Positions 50,697 through 58,928 of a DNA stretch of 64,000 nucleotides are shown one piece after another. The translations under genes and the position numbers were made by a program. The notes under the pieces were generated by a model that worked only from the letters and a program-made list of their open reading frames with translations, searched no databases and was not told where the DNA came from. The stretch is from contig JAUZRR010000008.1 in the NCBI GenBank assembly GCA_030950285.1, forward strand, positions 19,423 to 83,422, read 5' to 3'. The first letter of the stretch is position 1, and every line of letters starts with the position of its first letter. Source of the stretch: Planctomycetota bacterium (GTDB taxonomy: Bacteria > Planctomycetota > Phycisphaerae > Phycisphaerales > UBA1924).

Positions 50697-50969
50697 ATGC
50701 ACATGAAGGACTACCTCGCGTTTGGTTGCGCCATTGTCGTCTGTGCCGGCACAGCGCTCACCTTTGGGGGGATCGGCAGCGCCCCGGCGGCGTGTACTGC
50801 CTGCACCGCCAACCAGTGCGTCAATGCGGGTGCCACGACCCCGCCGGCACCGTGCAAGCCCCGAGACGATGAGGTCTGCTGCTGCTGCCTGGTCGGCGGT
50901 GCGTGGACTTGCCTTTGCAAGACAAACACCGATTGTGAAACAGAGTCCGACTGCCACCAGAACCCGTAG
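50697..50969 (+). CDS. Secreted 12-cysteine peptide
   Basis: 90 aa from ATG 50697 (ATG 50703 is two codons later). Signal peptide ~1-32 (AFGCAIVVCAGTALTFGGIG then SAPAA). The predicted mature peptide of 58 residues has twelve cysteines at 33, 36, 41, 53, 61-64, 72, 74, 80 and 86, including a CCCC run. An even number suits up to six disulfides or metal binding. No homology I recognise. The downstream MauE-domain protein suggests assisted disulfide formation: MauE is needed to mature the twelve-cysteine small subunit of methylamine dehydrogenase. First gene of a three-gene cassette. Confidence 0.75.
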   Translation: MHMKDYLAFGCAIVVCAGTALTFGGIGSAPAACTACTANQCVNAGATTPPAPCKPRDDEVCCCCLVGGAWTCLCKTNTDCETESDCHQNP

Positions 50970-50980
50970 GCTCGTCCACC

Positions 50981-51856
50981 ATGTCCCAGCACAAGAAGGC
51001 AGTGTTCCTTGCAATCGTCGTGCTCTCACTCGGTCTGGGTGTTGCGGTGTTGTTTACAACTGGTGTCTTAGGGCAGTCGCCGGCCGAAGATGTCGATGCT
51101 GTACGCGAGCGGTTGCTGGGCGAGGGGCAGGCGGCCTATGCCCGGCTCGACGTCCAGCCCGGCTCTTCGCTTGATTCGCCCGAAGCGGTGCGTGCGCTAC
51201 TTGCCCGGGTGGATTTTTCGAGCGACAAGAGGCTTGATGCGCAATCGCGCGACGAGTTGCTCGATGCGTTGTCCGGCTTTGTGTATGCGCGGTTCATCCA
51301 ATCAGATCCGGAGACCTACCTGGAATGGAGAGAACAGCACGGTTATACCTTCCGGAGTGAAGAAGACCTTCGAACGGTAGCCGGTATCGAACAGGTCTAC
51401 CGCCAAGCGCTCGGCGAGGAACCAGCAGCCGACCTCACCATGTCAGAAATGTTCACACGGGTATTCTCCGTGGCACACGCGGGAACGGGCTCGCCTTGGT
51501 CCTTGACGGCAGTTGCCTCAACCGGGGATGGGTTGTGCGCTGCTGTTGGGGAGATGTCGCTTCAAGATATGAGTCGGGCTCCTCTCGAAGGCACGTTGTC
51601 TGCGGATCTCTGGCGGGGTCGCGTGTGGGGTGGAGTCCCGAGCTGGTTTGCGAGAGGACCGAGCGCTATCGAACTCCTTCAAACGCACGAATCACTGCTG
51701 TACGCAGACATTGGCATGATCATGGAGTTTCAGGACGGCGTGCGGCGGCCGGTCGTCTGTACCTTTATTCGCGAGCCATCCTCGGGCCGCTGGCGTCTTG
51801 AATACCTGATGGCATATAACTACGCACTGGAACAACTCTGCCCTCTGGCTTTCTGA
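50981..51856 (+). CDS. Exported or membrane-anchored protein of unknown function
   Basis: 291 aa. One N-terminal hydrophobic segment (~8-30, AIVVLSLGLGVAVLFTTGVL) anchors or exports it. The rest is soluble, with a helical part (~40-140; LLDALSGFVYARF, ETYLEWREQHGYTF) and a beta part (~165-290; WSLTAVASTGDG, WRLEYLMAYNYALEQL). I do not recognise the family. The gene lies 11 bp after the cysteine-rich peptide and 15 bp before the MauE/pilin fusion, so the three are almost certainly one transcript. Confidence 0.7.
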   Translation: MSQHKKAVFLAIVVLSLGLGVAVLFTTGVLGQSPAEDVDAVRERLLGEGQAAYARLDVQPGSSLDSPEAVRALLARVDFSSDKRLDAQSRDELLDALSGFVYARFIQSDPETYLEWREQHGYTFRSEEDLRTVAGIEQVYRQALGEEPAADLTMSEMFTRVFSVAHAGTGSPWSLTAVASTGDGLCAAVGEMSLQDMSRAPLEGTLSADLWRGRVWGGVPSWFARGPSAIELLQTHESLLYADIGMIMEFQDGVRRPVVCTFIREPSSGRWRLEYLMAYNYALEQLCPLAF

Positions 51857-51871
51857 TCGAGGGGATCACCA

Positions 51872-53080
51872 ATGCCCGGACCCGGAATGACGGCGCAGCG
51901 AGTGAGTCGCGTACTGGTCGGCGGGCTGTTCTTCGTCAGCGCGATCGCCAAAGCGGTTTCTCCGGGCCCGGCCCAAGACGCGCTGGTGTTCGGACTGCCG
52001 TGGCTTGATGGACACGCTGCGGCATTCGTTCTCGCGGGTGTGGTTCTTACAGAAACATGGCTGGCTCTTTGCTTATTGCTGTTCCCGGTATCACGACCAA
52101 CGCTGGTGGGTATTTCTGCGCTGCTCCTTGTATTCACGGCATTCCTGCTCAGGCTCGTGCTGACTACAGGCTCCCCGGGCTGTGGATGCTTTGGAGCTGG
52201 GCAACTGCCTCCACACACCGAACACGCCGTCGGCATGATACGGAATGCCGCGATGTTGGGTCTCGTCTGGTATATGTGGGCGTCAGTCCCTGCGAGGCAA
52301 CCGACGCCCATTCGTCGCCGGCCTCTCCCAGCACCACCGAACTCGAGCGGCTATACCTTGATTGAGATGCTTGTCTCCATTGTTATCCTCACGATACTTA
52401 TCAGTGTGCTGTTGCCCGCGCTGCGCTCGGCCCGCCTCGCCGGCCGTGATGCTTCCGCACTCTCAACGCTCCGCCAGCTGCATGTTGGCCTTGCCGGGTA
52501 TGCCGCTGATCAACGTGATGCATTTCCTTTCTTTGCGACACCCGGAAAGCCCTACGGTAATCTTTATATTCATGATCACGTCTACCGAAGCATGTCCGGC
52601 GCGTTCGACGATCAGGCCGGGCTTTGGCTCAGCGTCCTCACTCCCGAGTTCCTGAACCCTCTGGATGAGGATTCACTATGGGCTGATCCAGGCACCCAAC
52701 CACGCGTACGCACGACCGGCGAAGAACCCGGTCATCTCATTCGCTCTTCTTACTTTCTTTCGTATTCTGTATTTGCAGCCAAGGGCTACTGGGACGGCGA
52801 CGTGCCGCACACGGACCTGCGGCACATCCGCGGCACTCGATGGAGCGACACAACCTTCCCTTCCTCCAAAGGGTTGATCTGGGACCGCGAGGGCTCCTTC
52901 TCTATGCGATGGACCTCCGGTGCGCGGCCGCTCATGTTCGCAGCATTCGTTGACGGTTCGGCGGGTGTCCTCACCGACACAGACGCAGACGACAAGCTCT
53001 ACGTCTCCGCCCCGTTCACTTCGCTGGTCGGGCCGGTTGTCTCGACGCGGGACGGACTGGCAGGTCGCGATCGCCGGTAA
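51872..53080 (+). CDS. MauE-like membrane domain fused to a type II/IV pseudopilin
   Basis: 402 aa. Residues 7-138 are four membrane helices of the MauE/DoxX-like fold, with the motif SPGCGCFGAG (Cys104, Cys106) seen in MauE. Residues 150-190 carry a complete prepilin motif: SSG|YTLIEMLVSIVILTILI with Gly160 before the cleavage site and Glu165 at position +5. The C-terminal domain resembles the planctomycete DUF1559 (H-X9-DG) pseudopilins and ends AAFVDGSAGVLTD. The junction is in frame, with no stop between, and internal to one frame, so it is a true fusion. A prepilin peptidase could cut it into two products. MauE is thought to act in disulfide oxidation; the cassette starts with a 12-cysteine peptide. 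Confidence 0.82.
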   Translation: MPGPGMTAQRVSRVLVGGLFFVSAIAKAVSPGPAQDALVFGLPWLDGHAAAFVLAGVVLTETWLALCLLLFPVSRPTLVGISALLLVFTAFLLRLVLTTGSPGCGCFGAGQLPPHTEHAVGMIRNAAMLGLVWYMWASVPARQPTPIRRRPLPAPPNSSGYTLIEMLVSIVILTILISVLLPALRSARLAGRDASALSTLRQLHVGLAGYAADQRDAFPFFATPGKPYGNLYIHDHVYRSMSGAFDDQAGLWLSVLTPEFLNPLDEDSLWADPGTQPRVRTTGEEPGHLIRSSYFLSYSVFAAKGYWDGDVPHTDLRHIRGTRWSDTTFPSSKGLIWDREGSFSMRWTSGARPLMFAAFVDGSAGVLTDTDADDKLYVSAPFTSLVGPVVSTRDGLAGRDRR

Positions 53081-53132
53081 AGCTGCTGGCGGTATCGAAT
53101 CCCGCAACACTCGATGCGCTCTGGCAAGAACG

Positions 53133-53156
53133 CCGCCCGCCGGGCGCGGCGGGCGG
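53133..53156. terminator. Strong GC hairpin after the MauE/pilin gene
   Basis: CCGCCCGCC-GGGCGC-GGCGGGCGG, a perfect 9-bp stem with a 6-base loop. No U run follows, so it is only a candidate terminator. It lies between convergent genes (MauE fusion and the flotillin remnant). Confidence 0.5.
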
Positions 53157-53201
53157 TGTGGGGAACACTCGGTTTGTGGTGCGGTGCTGCACCGTTTCGC
53201 G

Positions 53202-53513
53202 TTACACCTCTTCAGAAGGCGCGACCGGTTCGGCCGGCTCGACCGGGCTTGCGGCGCGCTCATCGCTGACCTTGCCGAGCACGCCGGGCAGCTCGATCCC
53301 CGCCTGTCTGGCGAGTTCGCGGACCGGCGGCAGCGCGCCGATCAGGCTGCTGAGAAAGTCGGCGGTGGTGTCACGGACGTTGACGTTGATCAGCTCGAGC
53401 CCGATCTTGTTGACCTCCTGCCCGACGTTCTCGTTGATGAGGCTCATGAACTTTTCGCGGTCCTTGTTGATCTCTTCGATCGCCGGGGTCGCGATCACCA
53501 GACGGAGCTGCCC
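53202..53513 (-). pseudogene. Flotillin (SPFH protein) remnant
   Basis: Reads GQLRLVIATPAIEEINKDRE then KFMSLINENVGQEVNKIG and LELINVNVRD, a typical flotillin mid-region. It jumps directly to TTADFLSSLIGALPPVRELA, which resembles a flotillin C-terminus; the ~200 residues of coiled coil between are missing. Upstream the frame continues only to 53564, where a stop appears, and has no flotillin N-terminus. So the gene lacks its N-terminal SPFH part and its coiled coil. A short GTG-started product (98 aa from 53498) is possible but unlikely to be functional. Confidence 0.65.
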
Positions 53514-53643
53514 GAGGATGATCCCGTGCCGCCACGGACATGCGGCAGCTTGCGCAGCATCACTCTACAGCATCCGCCGCTCCGGCATATTCTCGGGGTT
53601 TTTGGGTGGTTTCTTGCAGTGCTGGTGGTGCGCCCAAGGGCGC

Positions 53644-54924
53644 TCAGGCCGCGAGACCGAAATCGTCGGCACCGTCGTCCCACGCGTCCTGGTCGGGCGT
53701 GTCGCTGTCATTGCTCTCGTAGTCGTCGGCGCCGTCGGCGTCGTGGGGGTCGTGGGCGTCGTGGGCGTCGTGGGCGTCGAACGCCCACTGGTCCTTGGGC
53801 AGGTGGCGGTGGTGGATATGGATCACCCGGGCCAACTGCTCGGCAAAGAGGCTCGAGATCGCGTCGAGCATCGTGACGTGCTCGTCGCTGAACCCGGTGC
53901 GGCGGTCGCGGAAGAAGGTCAGCACCGCGAGGCACTCGTCGTCGTGCCGACATGACAGGCACGCGACCGCGTGGCCGTCGAGCCAGTCGGCGTGGTTGTC
54001 GAAACGCTCGAACAGCGCCTGCTCGCTGCGCATCAGCACCGCGTGCGGCTCGTCCTCAAAGCGCTCGGGCACCACCGACGCCAGATGATCGAGCAACACC
54101 TCGGCGGTATCGCGCGGACAGTCGTAGTTCACATACGCCCCGAGCGAATAGTCGCCCGTGGTGCTGGGCAGAAAGATCGCGGCGTTGGTCGGCCCAAGCT
54201 TGGCGAGCACGAACTCGAGCACAGTGCGGAGCAGGCTCTCGAGGTCAAGCTCCTGCCGGATAAGGCTGTTGAACTCGGCGGTCAGGCCGACACTCGCCAT
54301 CTGCTCGGCCAGGTCGTGATACGCGGTGAGCAGGTCCGCGTCGCTGTCGGCATGCGGCGGGAGGGGGGTCGTGAGTGCGGCCGAGCCGGTGGTGGGTGTC
54401 GTGGCGCGCTCGTGCTGGCGCCGATCAAAGCGTGCGCGATCGATCGCTCTCTCGACTCTCGCGGTAAGCGCAGCTGTGTCAATCGTGCCCACAACAAAGT
54501 CGAGCACACCCTCCCGCATCGCGCAGACCGCGTCGTCGAGGCTCGCTTTCCGCGCGAGCATGACCACCCCGAGCCCGCCATCGAGCTCGTGCAGGCTACG
54601 GACCAGCTCGAGCCCACGTCCGCGGCCCATCGCCTGCTGCACCATCGCCAGGTCAAACCGTTCGGTCGCGATCGCGGCGATTGCCTCGGCCGGGGTCGAG
54701 ACCGGCTCGACAACCATCCCCCGCCTGGTGAGCTTGGCGGTCAGTGATTCTCGTTCAACCCGGGACGCAACCGCGATGAGCACGCGGGGCATGTCCACAG
54801 CATCGTGCGCAGGACTGCCCCCGGCGTGGTCGCGCAGGTCGGGGAGTGCCGGTGCATGATCGGCGCGGCGTGGCGCCTGATCAGGGGTTGGCTTGTCGGA
54901 CTTGTTGTGGTGTCCGTCTCTCAT
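53644..54924 (-). CDS. Degenerate receiver plus GAF-domain protein
   Basis: 426 aa from ATG 54924, overlapping the kinase stop (ATGA). After ~45 residues of disordered His/Pro-rich tail comes a CheY-like fold (PRVLIAVASRVERESLTAKL, FDLAMVQQAMGRGRGLELVR, GVVMLARKASLDDAVCAMRE). The acidic pair is replaced by AS and the phospho-acceptor Asp by Gln (AMVQQAM), so it cannot be phosphorylated normally. A GAF domain follows (~215-390: SLLRTVLEFVLAKLGPTNAA). The C-terminus DAHDAHDAHDPHDADG is made by the 9-bp repeat. It probably acts with the HDOD-histidine kinase as a phosphorylation-independent output or docking protein. Confidence 0.8.
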   Translation of the reverse strand: MRDGHHNKSDKPTPDQAPRRADHAPALPDLRDHAGGSPAHDAVDMPRVLIAVASRVERESLTAKLTRRGMVVEPVSTPAEAIAAIATERFDLAMVQQAMGRGRGLELVRSLHELDGGLGVVMLARKASLDDAVCAMREGVLDFVVGTIDTAALTARVERAIDRARFDRRQHERATTPTTGSAALTTPLPPHADSDADLLTAYHDLAEQMASVGLTAEFNSLIRQELDLESLLRTVLEFVLAKLGPTNAAIFLPSTTGDYSLGAYVNYDCPRDTAEVLLDHLASVVPERFEDEPHAVLMRSEQALFERFDNHADWLDGHAVACLSCRHDDECLAVLTFFRDRRTGFSDEHVTMLDAISSLFAEQLARVIHIHHRHLPKDQWAFDAHDAHDAHDPHDADGADDYESNDSDTPDQDAWDDGADDFGLAA

Positions 54925-57227
54925 GCCGCTCGTCCCGCCTCTCGCTCCGTGACGGCCCGCCACTCATGCAGAGTGACGACCGCGGTCGTGCCTCCGTGCC
55001 CGCCAGGCTCGAGCCTGACGGTGCCCGCGTGCAGCTCCACCAGGCACTTTGCCAGGGGGAGCCCGAGTCCGCGTCCTCGCCCGGCCGGCCGTTCACTAAA
55101 GAACGGGTCGAAGGCGTGACGCATCGCTTTGGATGACAGGCCCGGCCCGTCATCCTCCACCCGAATCACAAGTCGGTCATCCGGAGGCTCGATTTGAACC
55201 CGAAGCGTCACATTCCCGTCCTCGGCCCATTCTCTTGCGTTTCGGAGCAACTCAGCCAGGGCCCGGGACATCCTCGGACCGTCCACAAACACGTCGAGCC
55301 CGCCTCCATACCCCGTCGGCATCACGATCTCGACGTGTCCCTCGGCCCCTTTGACGCTCTCGATCACGTCCTTCAAGAGGTCAGAGAGCAGAATCTCGGC
55401 CCGATCCGCACGCCCGGGTCTGGCGATCTCGTGCATCGCCGTCACCAGGTCCGAGAGGTCTCCCGAGGCTTTGGCGATCAGCCGGGCGGTGGTCCGGTCG
55501 CGGTCGTCCTCGAGCCGATCGGCGAGCATCTGGGCCCGCCCCCGGATCACCGTCAGCGGGTTGTTCAGCTCGTGGGCAGCCCCGGCGGTCATCTCCCCGA
55601 GCCGCGCGAGCGCCTGGACCTCGGTCAGCTTGGCCTGGGTCGCGGCAAGGGTGCGGTTGGAATCGGCGAGGCTCTCGGCGAGCCGTTCGGTCGCGCCCTT
55701 GTGGATCGCCGCACTCAACGCAGCCGACCAGCCCGCCCGCAGCGGGAGCAGGTGTATGGCGTCCTGGGTCTGGCTCGGCATCGGCGCATCGGTGACCATC
55801 ACACACCCGCGCACACCATCGCCCGCGCACGCGACCACAACCCGCAGCGGGGTCTGACTTGCACCCATCCCGAGCTTCGCCCACGCCCACTCAGCGAGCG
55901 TCGAACGCACGCCGGACCGGTCGGCCCATGCCGAGGCGTTTGAGAGATCAAACTCCGCAAGGCTCGGCGGCGGCTCGGCGTAGACCGAGTGCGCGACCGA
56001 GCCGCCGGGCTTGAACGAACACAGCATCCACCCCCGCGGCCCACCCCCGTCGAGCAGGGTGATCCACTGCCCCTCGCCGAGCAGCCTCGACGCCGACTGC
56101 GTCATCGCGCCGAGTGTCCGCAACACGTCGCCGCTGGCGCCGCCGACCTTCCAGAACTCGGCAACCGCATCGAGCACCTGCACCACCCGCTCGCCCTCCT
56201 TGGCTTTCAGATCGAGATCGGCGGTGAGCTGCGACAGCCTGCGGTTGGCCGCGGTGATCGACTTGAGCAACATCTCCGGCGGGGCCTGCTCGTTGAGCCC
56301 AAGCACCTTGCACCGCCCGGCGACCGCTTCGTGCAGCCTTCGGGCCACCTTGTCGAGCGTCGAGCGAGAAATCCCCGCCGCATCGCACATCTCGGCGGCC
56401 GGCGCAAACGGGCCGTGGTCCCCCGACTCGCCCAGATGCATCTCGCGCACCAGCGCACGCGCGACCGCGACGATCTTGATCGCGTCGCGGTCCACACCTT
56501 CGGGCAGACTCTCCAGCGGGTGGTCGTACAGCCAGACCACGTCGCGGAGCGTCGCGGGCAAGCTCCACCGCTCGGCGATCCGCCGTGCAGCACCGTGGTG
56601 GTCGATGCCCAGCACCTCGCGCTCGACCGGTGCCGCGTCGGTCCGCCGCTGTTCGGTCAGCTCGACCACCCGCCCGTACGCGCGCGGCAACAGCAAGTCG
56701 AGGATCGGCTTGCCCAGCCCGTGCAGCAGCCCCGCGACAAACGCCTCATCAGCTTTGACCCGGAGCTTGCGGTTCTCCTGGGCGAGCAGCTCAGCCGCCG
56801 ACGCGACCCCGACCGAGTACATCCAGAACCCGATCCGGTCGAACGCCCGTGTGCTTTCTGTGTTGTCCTCGGTCTCGCCGGGTTGGCTGTCGCGCTCGCG
56901 GGCCTCGTTGCTGATCAACTCATAGACGCTGACGCTCAGCACCGCCGCCCGCACGGCGTCAAACCCGAGCATGACCAACGCCCGCTTGACAGTGGTAATG
57001 CGGTCACCCAGCCCCAGCGCCGCGCGCCGGCACAGGCCGATCATCTTGCTGGTCAGCGCCGGGTCGGCCTCGATCAATCGTGTCAGCTCACCAAAGTCGG
57101 CGCGATCGCTCGACCCGATACTCAGCACCCGGTTGGCGACCGGAGACAGTGTCGGCAGGCAATCCACCGACTGAAGAATCACCTCCACCTGATGGTGCAA
57201 CGGATTGGTCTCGGCTGTGCTTTCCAC
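54921..57227 (-). CDS. HDOD-domain sensor histidine kinase
   Basis: 768 aa. HDOD domain at ~12-290 (CLPTLSPVANRVLSIGSSDR, ADPALTSKMIGLCRRAALGL, VAGLLHGLGKPILDLLLP, VLGIDHHGAARRIAERWSLP). A GAF-like middle (~345-510) follows, then a HisKA domain with LARLGEMTAGAAHELNNPLT (phospho-acceptor His552) and a HATPase domain (LLRNA with Asn663, EDDGPGL, GRGLGLPLAKCLVELH). Soluble, no membrane helix. HDOD-kinase fusions sense second-messenger or metabolic cues. Its operon holds an HTH-receiver protein upstream and the pseudo-receiver downstream. Confidence 0.92.
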   Translation of the reverse strand: MESTAETNPLHHQVEVILQSVDCLPTLSPVANRVLSIGSSDRADFGELTRLIEADPALTSKMIGLCRRAALGLGDRITTVKRALVMLGFDAVRAAVLSVSVYELISNEARERDSQPGETEDNTESTRAFDRIGFWMYSVGVASAAELLAQENRKLRVKADEAFVAGLLHGLGKPILDLLLPRAYGRVVELTEQRRTDAAPVEREVLGIDHHGAARRIAERWSLPATLRDVVWLYDHPLESLPEGVDRDAIKIVAVARALVREMHLGESGDHGPFAPAAEMCDAAGISRSTLDKVARRLHEAVAGRCKVLGLNEQAPPEMLLKSITAANRRLSQLTADLDLKAKEGERVVQVLDAVAEFWKVGGASGDVLRTLGAMTQSASRLLGEGQWITLLDGGGPRGWMLCSFKPGGSVAHSVYAEPPPSLAEFDLSNASAWADRSGVRSTLAEWAWAKLGMGASQTPLRVVVACAGDGVRGCVMVTDAPMPSQTQDAIHLLPLRAGWSAALSAAIHKGATERLAESLADSNRTLAATQAKLTEVQALARLGEMTAGAAHELNNPLTVIRGRAQMLADRLEDDRDRTTARLIAKASGDLSDLVTAMHEIARPGRADRAEILLSDLLKDVIESVKGAEGHVEIVMPTGYGGGLDVFVDGPRMSRALAELLRNAREWAEDGNVTLRVQIEPPDDRLVIRVEDDGPGLSSKAMRHAFDPFFSERPAGRGRGLGLPLAKCLVELHAGTVRLEPGGHGGTTAVVTLHEWRAVTEREAGRAA

Positions 57228-57272
57228 TCATCAGCCTCCGCCCGAACCACACACGCAGCGGTCAGACAACCA

Positions 57273-57899
57273 TCACGCCGACCGCGCAGAGTTCCCGCCG
57301 TCCATGCTTGCGGGAAGGTCCAGAAGCTCAACCATGCGCGCAATAATGTGGCGGATATCAAACGGTTTCTTAACAAAGTCGTCCGCGCCAGCCCCCTTGA
57401 GCTGGTCGATCTCGTCCTTATTCACCACGCCGCTGACACAGATAATCTTGGTGTGCCTGGTGTGAGGCATCGACCGCACGCGCTCGCACACGACGTTGCC
57501 GTTGATATCGGGGAGCATGTAATCGAGCACGATCAGGTGCGGCTGAAAGCTCTCGGTGAGCAGCCCGGCGTCGTAGCCCGTGCCCGCGCTCCGCACCTCA
57601 AACCGCCCGTCCCGCCCGAGGATGTCCTCGAACAGATCGACAATATCCGGGTCGTCGTCCACCACCAGCACGCGGCGGATCGAGCCTTCGAGCGCATCGG
57701 TCGGGATGCTGTTGGCCCGCATGAACTTCAGCAACTCTTCACGCGGGATACGCCGGAACTTGGACCCCGGCACCCGGAAGCCCCCGAGCCGACCGGCGTC
57801 GAAACACCGGATAATGGTCTGCTGGCTGACCTTGCACACCTCGGCGGCTTCGCCGGTGGTAAAGATCTTCTTGTCCAACCACTTCGCCTGGCCTGCCAT
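57273..57899 (-). CDS. Response regulator: N-terminal excisionase-like HTH, C-terminal receiver
   Basis: 208 aa from ATG 57899. Residues 10-62 are a MerR/excisionase-type winged helix (FTTGEAAEVCKVSQQTIIRC). Residues 75-195 are a complete receiver: VLVVDDDPDIVDLFEDIL, LIVLDYMLPDINGN with phospho-acceptor Asp126, CVSGVVNKDE and FVKKPFD. The DNA-binding part comes first, the reverse of most response regulators. Immediately upstream of the HDOD kinase gene (45-bp gap), its obvious partner. Confidence 0.9.
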   Translation of the reverse strand: MAGQAKWLDKKIFTTGEAAEVCKVSQQTIIRCFDAGRLGGFRVPGSKFRRIPREELLKFMRANSIPTDALEGSIRRVLVVDDDPDIVDLFEDILGRDGRFEVRSAGTGYDAGLLTESFQPHLIVLDYMLPDINGNVVCERVRSMPHTRHTKIICVSGVVNKDEIDQLKGAGADDFVKKPFDIRHIIARMVELLDLPASMDGGNSARSA

Positions 57900-58127
57900 A
57901 TCACCACCCCGCACGAGCGAACCGGGCTCGGCTCGTGATCGACCATCGACCACAGCACAACCCCATGACTCACTACGCGACATCGGCGGGATGGATGCCC
58001 AACTTCACCAGAGTTCCGAACCGGCATGTTCGGCAGGGTTCGCCCGGCTCCGCGTCCGGGCGCGGTTATCGGCTCAACGCCGACTGCGCATCCCCCCGCT
58101 CTGCCCTCACCGCGCAGCCTCATTCAT

Positions 58128-58880
58128 TCAACCCAAACCGTGAAGCTCGCGCCACTTGCGGACCGCCTCGGGCTCGCGGCCGTAGATCGGCGACAGGTGT
58201 GCCGCGTCGAGTGGTTCCAAACCCGCCGCCGCCTCCAGGCACGCCGCCGGATCAAACTCCGGTTCGACAATATCTGCTCCCAGCCGGTCCGCTTCTGCAC
58301 GGATCGACTCGGGGAGGAACCCGTCCGCGACGATCCCCACAACGCCGAGCCAGGCAAGGTCGGCTGCGCTGATCTCTCGCGGCCGGCTCGGCGCAGAATC
58401 GCTCTCGGCAAAGACCGTCGCGACCGTCGTCTCACGCTTGCTCGCCAACAACACCGCGAATGGACGTGGCAACTCGGCCTTGACCCGTCGGGCAACCACA
58501 CTCGCACTCGGCACCGCGACGCACCGCGCACCGAGGGCCTCGGCGATCATCTTGCCCGCCGCGACCGAGACCCGAAGGCCGGTAAACCCGCCCGGACCAA
58601 CCGAAACCGCAACACGCCCGATCTCACGGCGATCGGCAACCACGTTGTCCTCTACCAGCCGCCTCCAAAGGCGGTCGATCGCGGGGAGCAGGTCGTCATC
58701 ATGCCGCGCGGTGGAGCGGAACAACTCGACACCGAGCAACTCGACGCCCGTGTCGTAAGCGCGCAAATCGCTTTGTAAACCCGCGCTCGGCACAACCCGC
58801 CCGATCGCAACACCCGGCGTGCTGCCCGCAGCCGATGGGTTGCTCGCCTCGATCGCCAGAGTCAGTATCGATTCGTTCAC
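58128..58880 (-). CDS. tsaB: tRNA threonylcarbamoyladenosine biosynthesis protein TsaB
   Basis: 250 aa from GTG 58880. ASKHA-fold: ILTLAIEASNPSAAG (the usual LAIDTS is IEASN), ELFRSTARHDDDLLPAIDRL, VSVGPGGFTGLRVSVAAGKM and a C-terminal half with LLASKRETTVATVF. It forms a complex with TsaD and TsaE to make t6A37 on ANN-decoding tRNAs. The gene starts 70 bp from a cluster of three REP elements. Confidence 0.88.
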   Translation of the reverse strand: MNESILTLAIEASNPSAAGSTPGVAIGRVVPSAGLQSDLRAYDTGVELLGVELFRSTARHDDDLLPAIDRLWRRLVEDNVVADRREIGRVAVSVGPGGFTGLRVSVAAGKMIAEALGARCVAVPSASVVARRVKAELPRPFAVLLASKRETTVATVFAESDSAPSRPREISAADLAWLGVVGIVADGFLPESIRAEADRLGADIVEPEFDPAACLEAAAGLEPLDAAHLSPIYGREPEAVRKWRELHGLG

Positions 58881-58928
58881 ACACAAGCGTAGGGTGGCCC
58901 GGCGGCGATGGAGCGTTGCGTGCGACCC

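Noticed and set aside
53202..53498. Intact small membrane protein
   Set aside because: Sequence is an internal flotillin piece joined to a C-terminal piece; no signal, no ribosome site.
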